Origin: Okeania hirsuta
GTDB lineage: Bacteria > Cyanobacteriota > Cyanobacteriia > Cyanobacteriales > Microcoleaceae
DNA length: 43,914 nucleotides
Assembly: GCF_003838195.1 (NCBI RefSeq)
Contig: NZ_RCBY01000040.1
Coordinates: 1-43,914 of the forward strand
Reading direction: 5' to 3'
Every line of letters starts with the position of its first letter. The stretch's first letter is position 1. The position numbers and the translations under genes were made by a program. Shown one piece after another: positions 1 to 8,472 of this stretch. The notes under the pieces are model-generated. The model had not been told where the DNA came from and did no database searches. It saw nothing but the letters and a program-made list of their open reading frames with translations.

Positions 1-64
1 GTCAATCCTCTCCTTGAAAAGAAGAGGTAATTCTAAATTCTAAATTCTAAATTCTAAATTCTTG
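1..64. repeat. Truncated palindromic repeat plus TAAATTC tandem array
   Basis: The first 31 bases (gtcaatcctct...agaggtaatt) match one half of a small interspersed repeat seen again at 26333-26418, 43141-43223 and the right end of the window. They are followed by about four copies of a 7-bp unit (taaattc). No gene is visible before base 136. Confidence 0.6.
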
Positions 65-135
65 AAGAGCAATCTAATTTAAAAGGTAGAAAATCAAGAT
101 AGAATGCTTGATAATTAACTGTTGAAAAATCATCA

Positions 136-615
136 ATGACTGAAAATATCTTATATCCCTGGAAACAAGAAACTATAATTCGCCATACTCAAAGACTGTT
201 ATGGAGCTATAAATATTGGACTGGTCAAACTCTGCTCGATATCGACGGAACACCGGAAGCAATAGCTCAAGCTTTATGGGAAGCTTCATTTGTTGTTGCT
301 TCTGGCGGTATGGAAGAAAACCCTATCTTAAATTATGGTAATCAGCAAGCATTGGATTTGTGGGAAATGAGTTGGGAGCAGTTCACTCATACCCCATCTC
401 GTGAGACAGCACAACCTGTAGAGCGCAAAGAACGCGAACTATTACTGACCCAAGCCCAAACTCAAGGGTATATTAGTGATTATCGGGGGGTTCGTATTTC
501 CAGTAAAGGCAAACAGTTTTGGATTTCAAATGCTGTCATCTGGAATCTTCTAGATGAAAATCAACAGCAATGTGGTCAAGCTGCTACTTTTAAGGAGTGG
601 GAGTATATTCAGTAG
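136..615 (+). CDS. MEKHLA-domain protein
   Basis: A 159-residue protein that fits the MEKHLA family, a PAS-like fold first described at the C-terminus of plant HD-ZIP III proteins and found as a stand-alone protein in cyanobacteria. The family-type stretch covers nearly the whole length: IIRHTQRLL near the start, then NYGNQQALDLWEMSW and a PAS-like ending with FWISNAVIWNLLD. A small-ligand or redox-sensing role is suggested by the fold only; no ligand is evident. There is no signal peptide or membrane segment. The start is the first ATG in frame and has no strong Shine-Dalgarno sequence. It stands alone, with the next gene about 290 bases away. Family assignment is fairly sure, function unknown. 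Confidence 0.75.
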   Translation: MTENILYPWKQETIIRHTQRLLWSYKYWTGQTLLDIDGTPEAIAQALWEASFVVASGGMEENPILNYGNQQALDLWEMSWEQFTHTPSRETAQPVERKERELLLTQAQTQGYISDYRGVRISSKGKQFWISNAVIWNLLDENQQQCGQAATFKEWEYIQ

Positions 616-902
616 TGGTGAATTATGATGATTTAGTGCCACTACGCGGAAGTTAAAAGTCAATCATTTTTGATTGGTAATGCTTTTAGGATTTTGTAAC
701 TGGTTAGTTATTTCTGTCATCCTGCACTAGGGAAGAATATATCAGGTATTTTAGACTTTATTTTATGTGCAATGATTTATCATTAAAAGGCTGAAATGAT
801 ACAATCTTAATTGATAAGTTTTTTGAATTTTTTATGTAATAAAACCACTATAAATACTAAGATTAGTTTGAACATAATAATTTTTTGAAAAGGATAAAAG
901 CA

Positions 903-1676
903 ATGAATCTAATTAAAGAATTTGAGGGCAAAGTTACTCTAATTACAGGAGGTAGTTCAGGTATTGGTAGAGCTGCCGCCCTAGCTTTTGCCAAAAAAGG
1001 AGCAAAGGTAGCGATCGGCAGTCGTAGGGAAAAAGAAAGTCAAGAAACAATAGCAATGATTGAAGAAATAGGTGGCGAAGCTATCTTTGTGAAAACAGAT
1101 ATTACTCAAGCTACTGAAGTTGAAAACTTAGTTAATCAAACAATTAATACTTATAATCGTTTAGATTATGCCTTCAATAATGCAGGTACAGAAGGCATAT
1201 TAGGACCTAGTATTGAACAAACTGAAGAAAATTGGAATCAGATTATTAATACCAATCTTAAAGGAGTTTGGTTATCAATGAAATATCAAATTCCACAAAT
1301 GTTAAAAAATGGTGGGGGAGCAATAGTAAATAATGCTTCTATATTTGGATTAGTTGGTGTTCCTAATGGTTCAATTTACTGTGCTAGTAAACATGGTGTA
1401 ATAGGGTTAACAAAAGCTGTTGCTTTGGAACAAGCTGAAGCAGGTATTAGAATTAATAGTGTTTGTCCTGGTGTAATTCAAACGGATATGAATGACCGTA
1501 TTTTTGGCAAGGATGATGATAGTGAAGGTAAAGTACAAATGGCAGCAGCACACCCTATTGGTCGTTTAGGTAAACCAGAAGAAGTAGCTAATGCTGTTGT
1601 TTGGTTATGCTCCGATGCGGCTAGTTTTATTACAGGTCATTCCCTAGCAATAGATGGTGGTTATACTGTGAAATAG
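903..1676 (+). CDS. SDR-family NAD(P)-dependent oxidoreductase
   Basis: Classical short-chain dehydrogenase/reductase of 257 residues. The Rossmann nucleotide motif TGGSSGIG lies at residues 15-22, NNAG at 92-95, a catalytic Ser near 146 and YCASK at 159-163, so the Asn-Ser-Tyr-Lys set appears complete. Residues SRR after the second strand (about 40-42) hint at NADP preference, which is inference. The start is taken at the ATG at 903 because AAAAGGA lies about 10 bases upstream; an in-frame TTG at 885 would add six residues. The C-terminal GHSLAIDGGYTVK is typical of the 3-oxoacyl-ACP reductase-like subgroup, but the substrate cannot be read from sequence. It is followed by a hairpin that better serves the opposite strand. 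Confidence 0.9.
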   Translation: MNLIKEFEGKVTLITGGSSGIGRAAALAFAKKGAKVAIGSRREKESQETIAMIEEIGGEAIFVKTDITQATEVENLVNQTINTYNRLDYAFNNAGTEGILGPSIEQTEENWNQIINTNLKGVWLSMKYQIPQMLKNGGGAIVNNASIFGLVGVPNGSIYCASKHGVIGLTKAVALEQAEAGIRINSVCPGVIQTDMNDRIFGKDDDSEGKVQMAAAHPIGRLGKPEEVANAVVWLCSDAASFITGHSLAIDGGYTVK

Positions 1677-1711
1677 TTCGAGTTATATTTCCTAGTTAAG
1701 TCGAGAATTTG

Positions 1712-1746
1712 TACAAAAAAAGAAGGTTTTGCAAATTGCAAAACCT
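1712..1746 (-). terminator. Intrinsic terminator of the minus-strand pair
   Basis: A perfect 9-bp stem (aggttttgc / gcaaaacct, 1724-1732 and 1738-1746) with a 5-base loop. Read on the minus strand it is followed by TTCTTTTTTTG, a good U tract, so it most likely ends transcription of the 3600-to-1878 unit. It may also stop the SDR gene from the other side. Confidence 0.75.
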
Positions 1747-1875
1747 CTGTTAAAACTATTAAATTATCCACTGAATTCTTACATAGATTCTCTCCCAGAA
1801 TTACCAGAAAAATTCCCAGAAAATCTGAATTTACCTGATGGGAAAGTGGTATTACTCAAACCGTCTAATCATTAA
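1747..1875 (+). other. Possible gene-tail remnant
   Basis: An open frame without a start codon reads ...SLPELPEKFPENLNLPDG... and ends with TAA at 1873-1875. It looks protein-like (acidic, proline-rich C-terminal tail) but has no start or ribosome site. It may be the tail of a deleted gene or chance. Not recognised. Confidence 0.2.
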
Positions 1876-1877
1876 AT

Positions 1878-3095
1878 TTAACTATTCAAACGTACAGGTG
1901 CAATGCCAAATGCAATCAACCGCGCGAGAATATCTCGCAGTATAGGCAACCGCAAAAAAGCAGGAATAGTAAACTGCTGATTTTGATTCAGCGCACGAGC
2001 AATCATTCGTTTTTGAGCTAACCCCTGAAACCATTGAATAACTGTAGTTGGAAATTCTCTTTGCCGTTGCACCTCTGCCAAATCCCACAAATGCCAACTC
2101 CCACGTTTTAGCGGTTCGCTGAGAATATTTGTTGCTACAACTGCATCTTGAATAGCATAGTTAATTCCGACTCCACCCACAGGAGACATCACATGAGCAG
2201 CATCACCAATAAGTAGTAAACCTGGTCGATACCATTGAGGAAGACGACTAGACTCTACAGACAAAAAAGCAATATCAGACCAATCTTCAAGTAAATGGGA
2301 GCGGTCGCTAAATTCCGGCACTAACTCAACCAAAGATTTTCGCAAAAAATCTATACCAGCAGTACGCAGTTGTGCGAAAGCACCCTTAGAAATCATATAA
2401 CCTACTTGCCAAAAATCTGAGCGATCGAGCAAAACTACCATCTTGCCATTACCCACACGACCTGATAAACCATTAGGTTCCTCTGACTTGCGTGGCAAAC
2501 GAAACCACATTACATCCATTGGTGGAGAAGTTTTAATTGGTTCAAAACCTGCTAACTGACGCATTCGGGAGAAACGACCATCTGCACCGACTGTTAATAA
2601 TGCTCGAACTTCGTGCCAACCTCCATGACCGCGATAACGTATCCCACTCACTACTCGATCCTCTTCAATAATTTCCTGTACGTTTGCACCCATAATTAAA
2701 TTAAAATTAGGATACTGTTGCGCTTCAGTAGCAATAAATTCTAAAAATTTTGCTTGTGGGAGGATAGTAATATAAGGATATGCACTTTTTAAGTGACTGA
2801 AGTCAGTCAGAGTAATGTCACCAGTGGGAGAATTTAACTTGAGTGTGCGAACTTTGGAATGGGGTAACTCTAACAAACGGTCAGCTAAACCTATTTGTGC
2901 CATTATTTCCATTACGGAAGGATGAATAGTATCTCCTCGAAAGTCGCGATCGAAGTCTTGATGTAATTCCAGTAGAGTAACTGGGATACCTTGACGCGCT
3001 AATAGTAATCCTAATACAACTCCTGCTGGTCCGCCACCAACTATACAACAAGTTGTTTGCTGTACATCAATAATTTCATGGGTATGATTAGTCAT
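1878..3095 (-). CDS. FAD-dependent monooxygenase (UbiH-like)
   Basis: A 405-residue flavoprotein of the p-hydroxybenzoate-hydroxylase/UbiH class (COG0654). The dinucleotide motif GGGPAG lies at residues 20-25, the DG motif GADGR near the middle, and the GD motif LLIGDAAHVMSPVGGVGIN around residue 300, so both FAD sites look intact. Members use NAD(P)H and O2 to hydroxylate aromatic or isoprenoid substrates; which one here is not visible. The C-terminal 60 residues are hydrophobic-amphipathic and could touch the membrane. It starts one base after the stop of the upstream 167-residue gene (TAA-A-ATG), so the two are surely co-transcribed. A terminator follows at 1746-1712. Confidence 0.85.
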   Translation of the reverse strand: MTNHTHEIIDVQQTTCCIVGGGPAGVVLGLLLARQGIPVTLLELHQDFDRDFRGDTIHPSVMEIMAQIGLADRLLELPHSKVRTLKLNSPTGDITLTDFSHLKSAYPYITILPQAKFLEFIATEAQQYPNFNLIMGANVQEIIEEDRVVSGIRYRGHGGWHEVRALLTVGADGRFSRMRQLAGFEPIKTSPPMDVMWFRLPRKSEEPNGLSGRVGNGKMVVLLDRSDFWQVGYMISKGAFAQLRTAGIDFLRKSLVELVPEFSDRSHLLEDWSDIAFLSVESSRLPQWYRPGLLLIGDAAHVMSPVGGVGINYAIQDAVVATNILSEPLKRGSWHLWDLAEVQRQREFPTTVIQWFQGLAQKRMIARALNQNQQFTIPAFLRLPILRDILARLIAFGIAPVRLNS

Positions 3096-3096
3096 T

Positions 3097-3600
3097 TTAT
3101 TTAAGTTTTTCTTTCAATTGATTTAACTGTTCTGGTGTTAGTTTAATTTGTACTTCTAATAACTGAGTTGCATCCTGAAATAAGATAATATTTTTTTCGA
3201 CTAAAACTGCAGGATTATTAATTTCAATTCTTTGATATTTTACCTCTGGCAATGCAACTCTAATTACCAATTGTTGTTGAGATTTAGGAAAAATATATAA
3301 TTCCTGACTAGTATGATTTAATTCTAACTTTTGCACAGTTGTATTGCTTTCTGTCGGAGAATTAGGTTTCCGCCAATAAAGAGTAATGCCACGAATTTCT
3401 GGTGTAGCTATCTCAAATATTTCATCAAATCTTTGAGGTTCCCAATCAAGTTCTGTAATATCGCCACTAGCAGGAATAAGTCGCTGTCGCCAGGTAATTT
3501 CTGTGTCAGCTATGGCTGCCCACCATTGACGGATCGTGTCTAGATTATTTGGATTTTCTGGATTATTGCTACCTAATTGCCAAATAGTTTTAAGCTGCAT
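3097..3600 (-). CDS. Conserved-type hypothetical protein, partner of the FAD monooxygenase
   Basis: A 167-residue soluble protein not recognised with confidence. It has a Trp-rich N-terminal half (IRQWWAAIADTEITWRQR, LDWEP) and a strand-rich middle (ITLYWRKPN), and ends with a short amphipathic helix (LTPEQLNQLKEKLK). There is no signal peptide, membrane segment or Cys/His metal motif. One base separates its stop from the start of the FAD monooxygenase, which suggests translational coupling and a joint role. The start at 3600 is the first ATG; no strong ribosome site is seen. Confidence 0.6.
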   Translation of the reverse strand: MQLKTIWQLGSNNPENPNNLDTIRQWWAAIADTEITWRQRLIPASGDITELDWEPQRFDEIFEIATPEIRGITLYWRKPNSPTESNTTVQKLELNHTSQELYIFPKSQQQLVIRVALPEVKYQRIEINNPAVLVEKNIILFQDATQLLEVQIKLTPEQLNQLKEKLK

Positions 3601-3753
3601 ATATAGATGGTTTTAGTTAAGTGAGTATGAATTGATTTTATCATAGTTTTATAGTATAAAATTGAATCAAATTGAAATAATACGACAAAAAAATGACTAA
3701 TCTTTTTTACCGTTTAATATTAACAAAAACAGGAGGGTGAGCAATCACTTTTT

Positions 3754-3873
3754 GGGTGCATCTCATATTTGCAAAAATACTTTTTTACTATATATTCCCT
3801 GTTCCCTGTTCCCTGTTCCCTGTTCCCTAAAAGCAATATTTTTTTGGCTTTATTCAAAATTGAGGTGCACCCC
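3754..3873. repeat. MITE-like element with heptamer core (copy 1)
   Basis: Terminal inverted repeats gggtgcatctca and tgaggtgcaccc (11 of 12 pair) flank a core holding five copies of the 7-bp unit ttccctg. Related elements occur at 10030-10107, 12357-12449 and 30251-30315. Confidence 0.6.
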
Positions 3874-3907
3874 ACTTTTTTCTCTTCCATTCAATCAATC
3901 ATTTTAA

Positions 3908-4245
3908 ATCAAAGGAAGAGAAATAATCAATTCTGTGCGTTTATCTAATTCTCACTTAAAAGTTATTGTTCCGCCATGTTTTTCTACGATAATTTGCCAC
4001 GCGATCGCCAGTCCTAACCCTGTTCCTTTGCCCACCCCTTTTATTGTAAATCCCTGCTTGAATATTTTTGAGTGCGCTTTTTCACTAATTCCTTGACGAT
4101 TATCCGCAATTTATACCACCGCCATATTTTTCTCAGTACTTAACTTAATTTCGTACTAATAGTAATGCGATTATTGTTGACTTCAATGTCAGCGTAAATT
4201 TTGCCTTCACTTGCTTCGTCTAATGCGTCAACTGAAATGGTGTTT
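3908..4245 (-). pseudogene. Remnant of a histidine kinase HATPase_c domain
   Basis: Read on the minus strand in shifting frames, the segment gives VDALDEASEGKIYADIEV, then DNRQGISEKAHSKIFKQGF, then KGVGKGTGLGLAIAWQIIVE, then KHGGTITF, and ends with TELIISLPLI. These are the G1, F and G2 boxes and the C-terminal strand of a sensor histidine kinase ATPase domain. A frame change near 4110-4140 and stops (after TKLS, before IADNRQ, and before ELDKR) kill it. The dimerisation domain and N-terminus are gone; the tandem repeat at 4248 begins where coding similarity ends. Confidence 0.75.
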
Positions 4246-4247
4246 TA

Positions 4248-4338
4248 GATGGGGAGATGGGGAGATGGGGAGATGGGGAGATGGGGAGATGGGGAGATGG
4301 GGAGATGGGGAGATGGGGAGATGGGGAGATGGGGAGAT
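4248..4338. repeat. 8-bp tandem repeat (gatgggga)n
   Basis: About 11.4 perfect copies of the octamer gatgggga. Perfect identity across all units suggests recent expansion or slippage. It lies directly against the broken histidine kinase. Confidence 0.9.
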
Positions 4339-4387
4339 AAAGACACCTAGAAACAAAAATAAGAGTGCACAGTTTTAGCTGTGTCAG

Positions 4388-4425
4388 TCTAGTAGAGACC
4401 TTCCATGGAACGTCACTACTGTGGT
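4388..4425. repeat. Degenerate palindrome centred on CCATGG
   Basis: The sequence gtagagaccttccatggaac with its right half (cgtcactac) is an imperfect palindrome around ttccatggaa. It resembles palindromic repeats of the type gacgttccatggaacgtc that I recall from other cyanobacterial genomes. Confidence 0.45.
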
Positions 4426-4473
4426 CTATTCAAATGAAAACTGCTGTAAGTTGTGGAGAATGGCAAATAAAAA

Positions 4474-4531
4474 GAGTCCCTAATTGCTTTCCAGTCAAGC
4501 TATGAATATTTTCAGTATGACTGAGGGACTC
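4474..4531. other. Strong hairpin, possible structured RNA or element end
   Basis: The right arm tgactgagggactc (4518-4531) pairs with gagtccct (4474-4481) and cagtca (4492-4497), leaving a 10-base bulge on the left and a 20-base loop. All 14 bases of the right arm pair. No U tract follows, so it is not a simple terminator. It may be a small RNA or the fold of a mobile-element relic. Confidence 0.4.
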
Positions 4532-5380
4532 CGTTGTCCTACCAGAGAGAAGAACACCATAAGCAATGTAATTTATATTATTAAATTAATGACAAGCTTT
4601 GTCAATACTTTTAGGTGATTAATTTCAGATTCGTTTTGTATCAACCATTTGTAGCAGCAAAATCAAAGAGTTTTATTTCATGAATTTTAGGGATTCTTAA
4701 GATTTAACTTTGGTAAGGCCAAAAAAAAATAATGATCAAAAATATCAAAAAAACTCTTGACAAATCCAGAAATTTATTGAATATTAGTTGCAATAAGTAT
4801 GTAATATCCTCTGTAACAAGAGGTAAAAGGCCATAACTATCAATCTGGACATCAGAGAAAAAGTATTCAAACTTACTCTAGTCCAGAAGCAAAAAAAATG
4901 ACCACTGTAATTAGTGGCCAAAGCTATGTATTTTGATTAAGAATATGATATCACAATTAGAACCTTCCACCCATTTCAGCAATACAGAATAGAGCTGAGT
5001 CATTACTGAGATGAGCGATCGCATTTCTACATACTGCCATCTGCTCAAATTAGTGACTTGGCCGACACAAAATTAGAATTTATGCTAGGGCAGTCTCCAA
5101 TTTTATACTGCCATAGTTGTTGACTTTATGAAAGAAAGTTTTACCAAAAATGGTGTAACTTTCTGATAGATTGTCAACCAATTTTATCTGTAAAAAATAG
5201 ATAATTATTCCCGGTATATATCTGCTTTATCAGTAGTTTAATTTACATATTTAGTAGACAATAATCTATTAATAGCCATCTTAAGCATAACTGCCTAAGC
5301 ATTATTTAGTTGTAAAATTTATTGAACAAAATTAAATTGATATTTTTTCAAAAGACTCTTCAATAAGTTTTTTTTACAAA
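4532..5380. other. Long spacer upstream of isiA, no gene seen
   Basis: No open frame with protein-like character was seen on either strand. A small dyad gaccactgtaattagtggcc lies near 4899-4918, and one HIP1-like gcgatcgca is near 5014. The rest is AT-rich. Confidence 0.5.
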
Positions 5381-5381
5381 A

Positions 5382-5428
5382 GTAATTAATCATACTGTTT
5401 TTCTATGATTATGTGTATAATATATTTT
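5382..5428 (+). promoter_or_regulatory. isiA promoter: Crp/NtcA-type site, 20-bp spacer, TATAAT
   Basis: GTA-N8-TAC is at 5382-5395 (gtaattaatcatac), followed by exactly 20 bases and a perfect -10 TATAAT at 5416-5421. This is the known class II layout of NtcA/Crp-family activated promoters in cyanobacteria, with the site centred about 41.5 bases before the expected start near 5430. No good -35 hexamer is present, as expected for such promoters. The leader would be about 90 bases. IdiB, a Crp-family protein, activates isiAB in Synechococcus elongatus, and a Crp-family gene lies at 10980. Confidence 0.7.
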
Positions 5429-5438
5429 TATATACACA
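5412..5438. promoter_or_regulatory. Dyad over the isiA -10 box, candidate operator
   Basis: Perfect 8-bp arms tgtgtata (5412-5419) and tatacaca (5431-5438) are separated by 11 bases and enclose the TATAAT. A protein bound here would block the promoter. Fur is the expected repressor of isiA, but the site matches the usual Fur consensus poorly, so the binding protein is open. Confidence 0.45.
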
Positions 5439-5518
5439 GATATTAACTGATGTATAAAAAATAGTAGTAATTGTTGCCATAACAATTGCTAACCGGACTA
5501 TAATCCAAGGAAAAAACC

Positions 5519-6550
5519 ATGCAAACTTATGATAATTCAGAGGTTAAATACGATTGGTGGGCTGGTAATGCTCGCTTCGCTAAACTATCTGGTTTATTCA
5601 TCGCTGCTCACGCAGGTCAAGCAGCTCTAATTACCTTTTGGGCAGGAGCTTTTACTCTATTTGAAATTTCTCGATATTCCCCTAGTTTACCTATGGGAGA
5701 ACAGGGCTTAATTTTACTGCCACACCTAGCAACTTTAGGTTTAGGTATAGGTAACGGTGGAGAAGTGGTAGATACTTATCCCTATTTTGTTGTTGGTATT
5801 GTACATCTAATTTCATCAGCAGTCTTAGGTGCAGGAGCACTTTTTCATACTTTTAAAGTTCCAGAAAACTTAAAAGATGCAACAGGTGGAGCTAAGAAAT
5901 TTCACTTTGAATGGGATAACCCAAAACAGCTCGGAATAATCTTAGGTCATCACCTACTTTTTTTAGGATTTGGTGCTCTATTATTAGTAGCCAAAGCTAT
6001 GTATTTTGGTGGGCTTTATGATGCGACAACTCAAACTGTACGTTTAGTAACTAATCCCACTCTCGATCCATTAGTAATATATGGATATCAAACTCATTTT
6101 GCCAGTGTTAATAGCTTAGAAGACTTAGTTGGAGGCCACGTTTATGTGGGAATTCTGCTAATTTTAGGTGGCCTTTGGCACATTATCAAAGAGCCACTTC
6201 CTTGGGCAAAACGGGTTTTAATCTTCTCTGGCGAAGCAATTCTTTCTTACTCTCTAGGTGGAATAGCTTTAGCAGGATTTGTTGCGGCTTATTTCTGTGC
6301 CGTTAATACTTTAGCTTATCCTGTAGAGTTTTATGGCCCAGTTTTGGATATTAAGCTTGGGATTACTCCCTATTTTGCTGATACTTTAGAGTTGCCTTTA
6401 GGTGCTCATACTGCTCGTTGTTGGTTAGCTAATGCCCATTTCTTCTTAGCTTTCTTCTTCCTTCAAGGTCATCTCTGGCACGCTCTGCGAGCTATGGGTT
6501 TTGACTTTAAGCGTGTTGAAAATGCTTTGAATGGTGTTGCTGAGTCTTAA
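5519..6550 (+). CDS. isiA: Iron-stress chlorophyll-binding protein IsiA (CP43')
   Basis: A 343-residue member of the CP43/CP47/Pcb chlorophyll-a antenna family, the normal length for IsiA. It has six membrane helices and family segments such as [15 protein letters not shown] near the N-terminus, [20 protein letters not shown] in helix 1 and [17 protein letters not shown] in the middle. Many His residues sit in helices where they ligate chlorophyll. It lacks the large lumenal loop of true CP43 (PsbC). IsiA forms rings around photosystem I and quenches energy under iron starvation. AAGGA about 8 bases before the ATG sets the start. Flavodoxin lies 1.4 kb downstream, a longer gap than usual for isiAB, filled with repeats. 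Confidence 0.95.
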   Translation: MQTYDNSEVKYDWWAGNARFAKLSGLFIAAHAGQAALITFWAGAFTLFEISRYSPSLPMGEQGLILLPHLATLGLGIGNGGEVVDTYPYFVVGIVHLISSAVLGAGALFHTFKVPENLKDATGGAKKFHFEWDNPKQLGIILGHHLLFLGFGALLLVAKAMYFGGLYDATTQTVRLVTNPTLDPLVIYGYQTHFASVNSLEDLVGGHVYVGILLILGGLWHIIKEPLPWAKRVLIFSGEAILSYSLGGIALAGFVAAYFCAVNTLAYPVEFYGPVLDIKLGITPYFADTLELPLGAHTARCWLANAHFFLAFFFLQGHLWHALRAMGFDFKRVENALNGVAES

Positions 6551-6569
6551 CAACTAACGCCTAAAACTC

Positions 6570-6614
6570 AGGAGTCAGGATGTTCTTTTACTTAGGTCTG
6601 AGGAACTGACTCCT
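6570..6614 (+). terminator. Hairpin 20 bases after isiA
   Basis: Arms aggagtca (6570-6577) and tgactcct (6607-6614) pair perfectly across a 29-base loop just after the isiA stop. No U tract follows. It could stabilise or partly terminate the isiA transcript; isiA messages are commonly more abundant than isiAB readthrough in other cyanobacteria. Confidence 0.35.
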
Positions 6615-7689
6615 GTCATCAAAGTGTTTCAGGGAAGAGGGAACAGGGAATAGAGGAATGTCCGCGCCATATTTGCGTAGCGCTATAGTTTTATAGTCAG
6701 TAGTCTATCTTCAGTAGTCAATAGTCGGTAGTTATGAGCAAACAGCAAATATGATGTTTGAGCGATGAACGCTGCTTTTTTTCCTTGCAAGCTTACTTAT
6801 TTCCTTCTGAAGTAAGTGCTTTTGAGTTTTCTTGATATCAAGTGGAAAAAATTTTGTTTTTAGACTTGACAAGTTCACTTAGGTTGTGGGTTAATATTAA
6901 TAGAAATATTTCTCATTAGTTTGACGGAAATCTCCACTAACAATACAAAGGATTAAACATATTGTAAACTAAGACTTTAACCAAAAATATTTTTCGCATT
7001 TTATTGAGATATTTTATCATCTTTTCTCAGGTAAATTTTGAGTACAGTAAGCTTTCAGGTATCTAAAATTGCATATTTTTCAAGAGTTATTATGGATAAA
7101 ATACTTATATGTAAAGGGCGATCGCGATTTTATCCGATAGTAAAATATGCAGCTTGAATAGGCAACAATTCAATAGATATTGCTTTAAATAGAGTAGTTT
7201 GTCTTCAAAGCATAGCAGGAAACAGCGGTGCTACCCCTCGTCGGAGCTTCCCGTAGGGTGGGATGACGTTCCGGTTCCGGGACTGTAGGGAACAGTTTCC
7301 TCGCCATATCCAATCGACCAAGAGAGGGAACGCCCACTCCTGTGAGAGAACAGTGGGAAAAACATTTCCCCTGATTCAGATCATCATCCGCATAAGTCTT
7401 AACCTATCTCTCTATTACTATAAGTTAGTTAGTTGGTTCCCATGAATAAGTGGACTGTATATTTATTTTGTGCTATTTTCAGCCACCAACTTACACGCAA
7501 ACGACGATACCTTTATTAGTTGTTCTCTGTTCGATAATAATTACTGCTTTGTCAAGTGATTTCAGATAAATAAACAATCAGAATTAATGGTAATTTGAAT
7601 GATATTTAGCTACTGAAAAGTATGAATTACTAAACTTTACTTAAGCAACTTAATTTCAGAAATCAAATAAATATAGGAAATCAAAACAA
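6615..7689. other. Repeat-rich spacer between isiA and the flavodoxin region
   Basis: About 1.1 kb without a credible gene. It holds gggaacaggg-type heptamers (6633-6650), a gcgatcgcga site near 7120, and a segment at 7338-7385 (cctgtgagagaacagtggga...) similar to 13815-13865, so part of it is a dispersed repeat. A 60-codon open frame at 7263-7445 is not protein-like. Confidence 0.5.
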
Positions 7690-7878
7690 ATGCAAACTTC
7701 ACGAAAACTAGCTTCATGGAAAATCAGACAAGTCAACAAAAATGGTCATCAAAAAAACCAGACTAAATATTTAGAAGTAGAAACTAATGGGCAAAATCAA
7801 ACAATCAATGCCAACAATAATTTGGATCGATTACAAAGTGATTGGTCTGGTTATTGTGATGAATTAGATATTGATTAA
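7690..7878 (+). pseudogene. 62-residue ORF ending in a flavodoxin-like fragment
   Basis: A short frame with AGGA upstream of its ATG. Its last residues, DRLQSDWSGYCDELDID, closely match residues 63-78 of the flavodoxin encoded next door (ELQSDWEGFFDELDNIDF), and the DNA shares tacaaagtgattgg exactly. The first 45 residues (Gln/Asn/Lys-rich) do not resemble flavodoxin. It is most simply the scar of a second, deleted flavodoxin copy fused to random coding. It could still be translated. Confidence 0.55.
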
Positions 7879-7959
7879 TTCTAATTCAAGAACTTTAATT
7901 GCCAAAAGTTAGTAACATCTAACTACCATTAATATAAATCATTACCAAGGAGGTAAAAA

Positions 7960-8472
7960 ATGTCAAATATTGGTCTTTTTGTCGGTAGTACAACAGGGAA
8001 AACTGAATCAGCAGCAGAGATGGTTCAGGAAGAATTTGGTGGAGACGATGTGGTTACTATCCATAATATGAATGAGGTAAATACCGAAGATTTTGATGGT
8101 TATCAAAACATTATAATTGCTAGTCCCACCTGGAATATTGGCGAACTACAAAGTGATTGGGAAGGTTTTTTTGATGAACTAGACAATATTGATTTTAATG
8201 GTAAAACAGTAGCCTATTTTGGCACCGGCGACCAAATAGGATATGCTGACAACTTTCAAGATGCCATGGGTATTTTAGAAGAAAAAATCTCTAGTTTGGG
8301 GGGTACAACAGTTGGATATTGGTCAACAGATGGCTATGAGCATACTGAATCTAAAGCTGTCAAAAACGGTAAATTTGTAGGTTTAGCTCTTGATGAAGAT
8401 AATCAAGCTGAACTTACAGAAGAACGCGTCAAAAAATGGGTAGCACAACTCAAAATAGATTTTGGAATTTAG
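7960..8472 (+). CDS. isiB: Long-chain flavodoxin IsiB
   Basis: A 170-residue flavodoxin that replaces ferredoxin as electron carrier from photosystem I under iron limitation. The FMN-phosphate loop GSTTGKTE is at residues 9-16. The two aromatic residues that sandwich the flavin are Trp58 (SPTWNIG) and Tyr95 (GDQIGYADNF). The extra loop typical of long-chain flavodoxins is present and the C-terminus is complete. The ribosome site aaggaggt at 7947-7954 is the strongest in the window, in keeping with high expression. It sits 1.4 kb after isiA and is followed by a 113-bp tandem duplication. Cytosolic, no signal peptide. Confidence 0.95.
   Translation: MSNIGLFVGSTTGKTESAAEMVQEEFGGDDVVTIHNMNEVNTEDFDGYQNIIIASPTWNIGELQSDWEGFFDELDNIDFNGKTVAYFGTGDQIGYADNFQDAMGILEEKISSLGGTTVGYWSTDGYEHTESKAVKNGKFVGLALDEDNQAELTEERVKKWVAQLKIDFGI

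Noticed and set aside
4248-4338. Regular repeats that might be read as a CRISPR array
   Set aside because: They are contiguous 8-bp units without spacers; no cas genes are present in the window.
7263-7445. 60-codon open frame between isiA and isiB
   Set aside because: No ribosome site or recognisable family, and part of it is a dispersed repeat also present near 13815.
7912-7926. GTA...TAC dyad 34 bases before isiB
   Set aside because: The spacer is 9 bases, not the 8 required for an NtcA/Crp-type site, and no -10 stands at the right distance.
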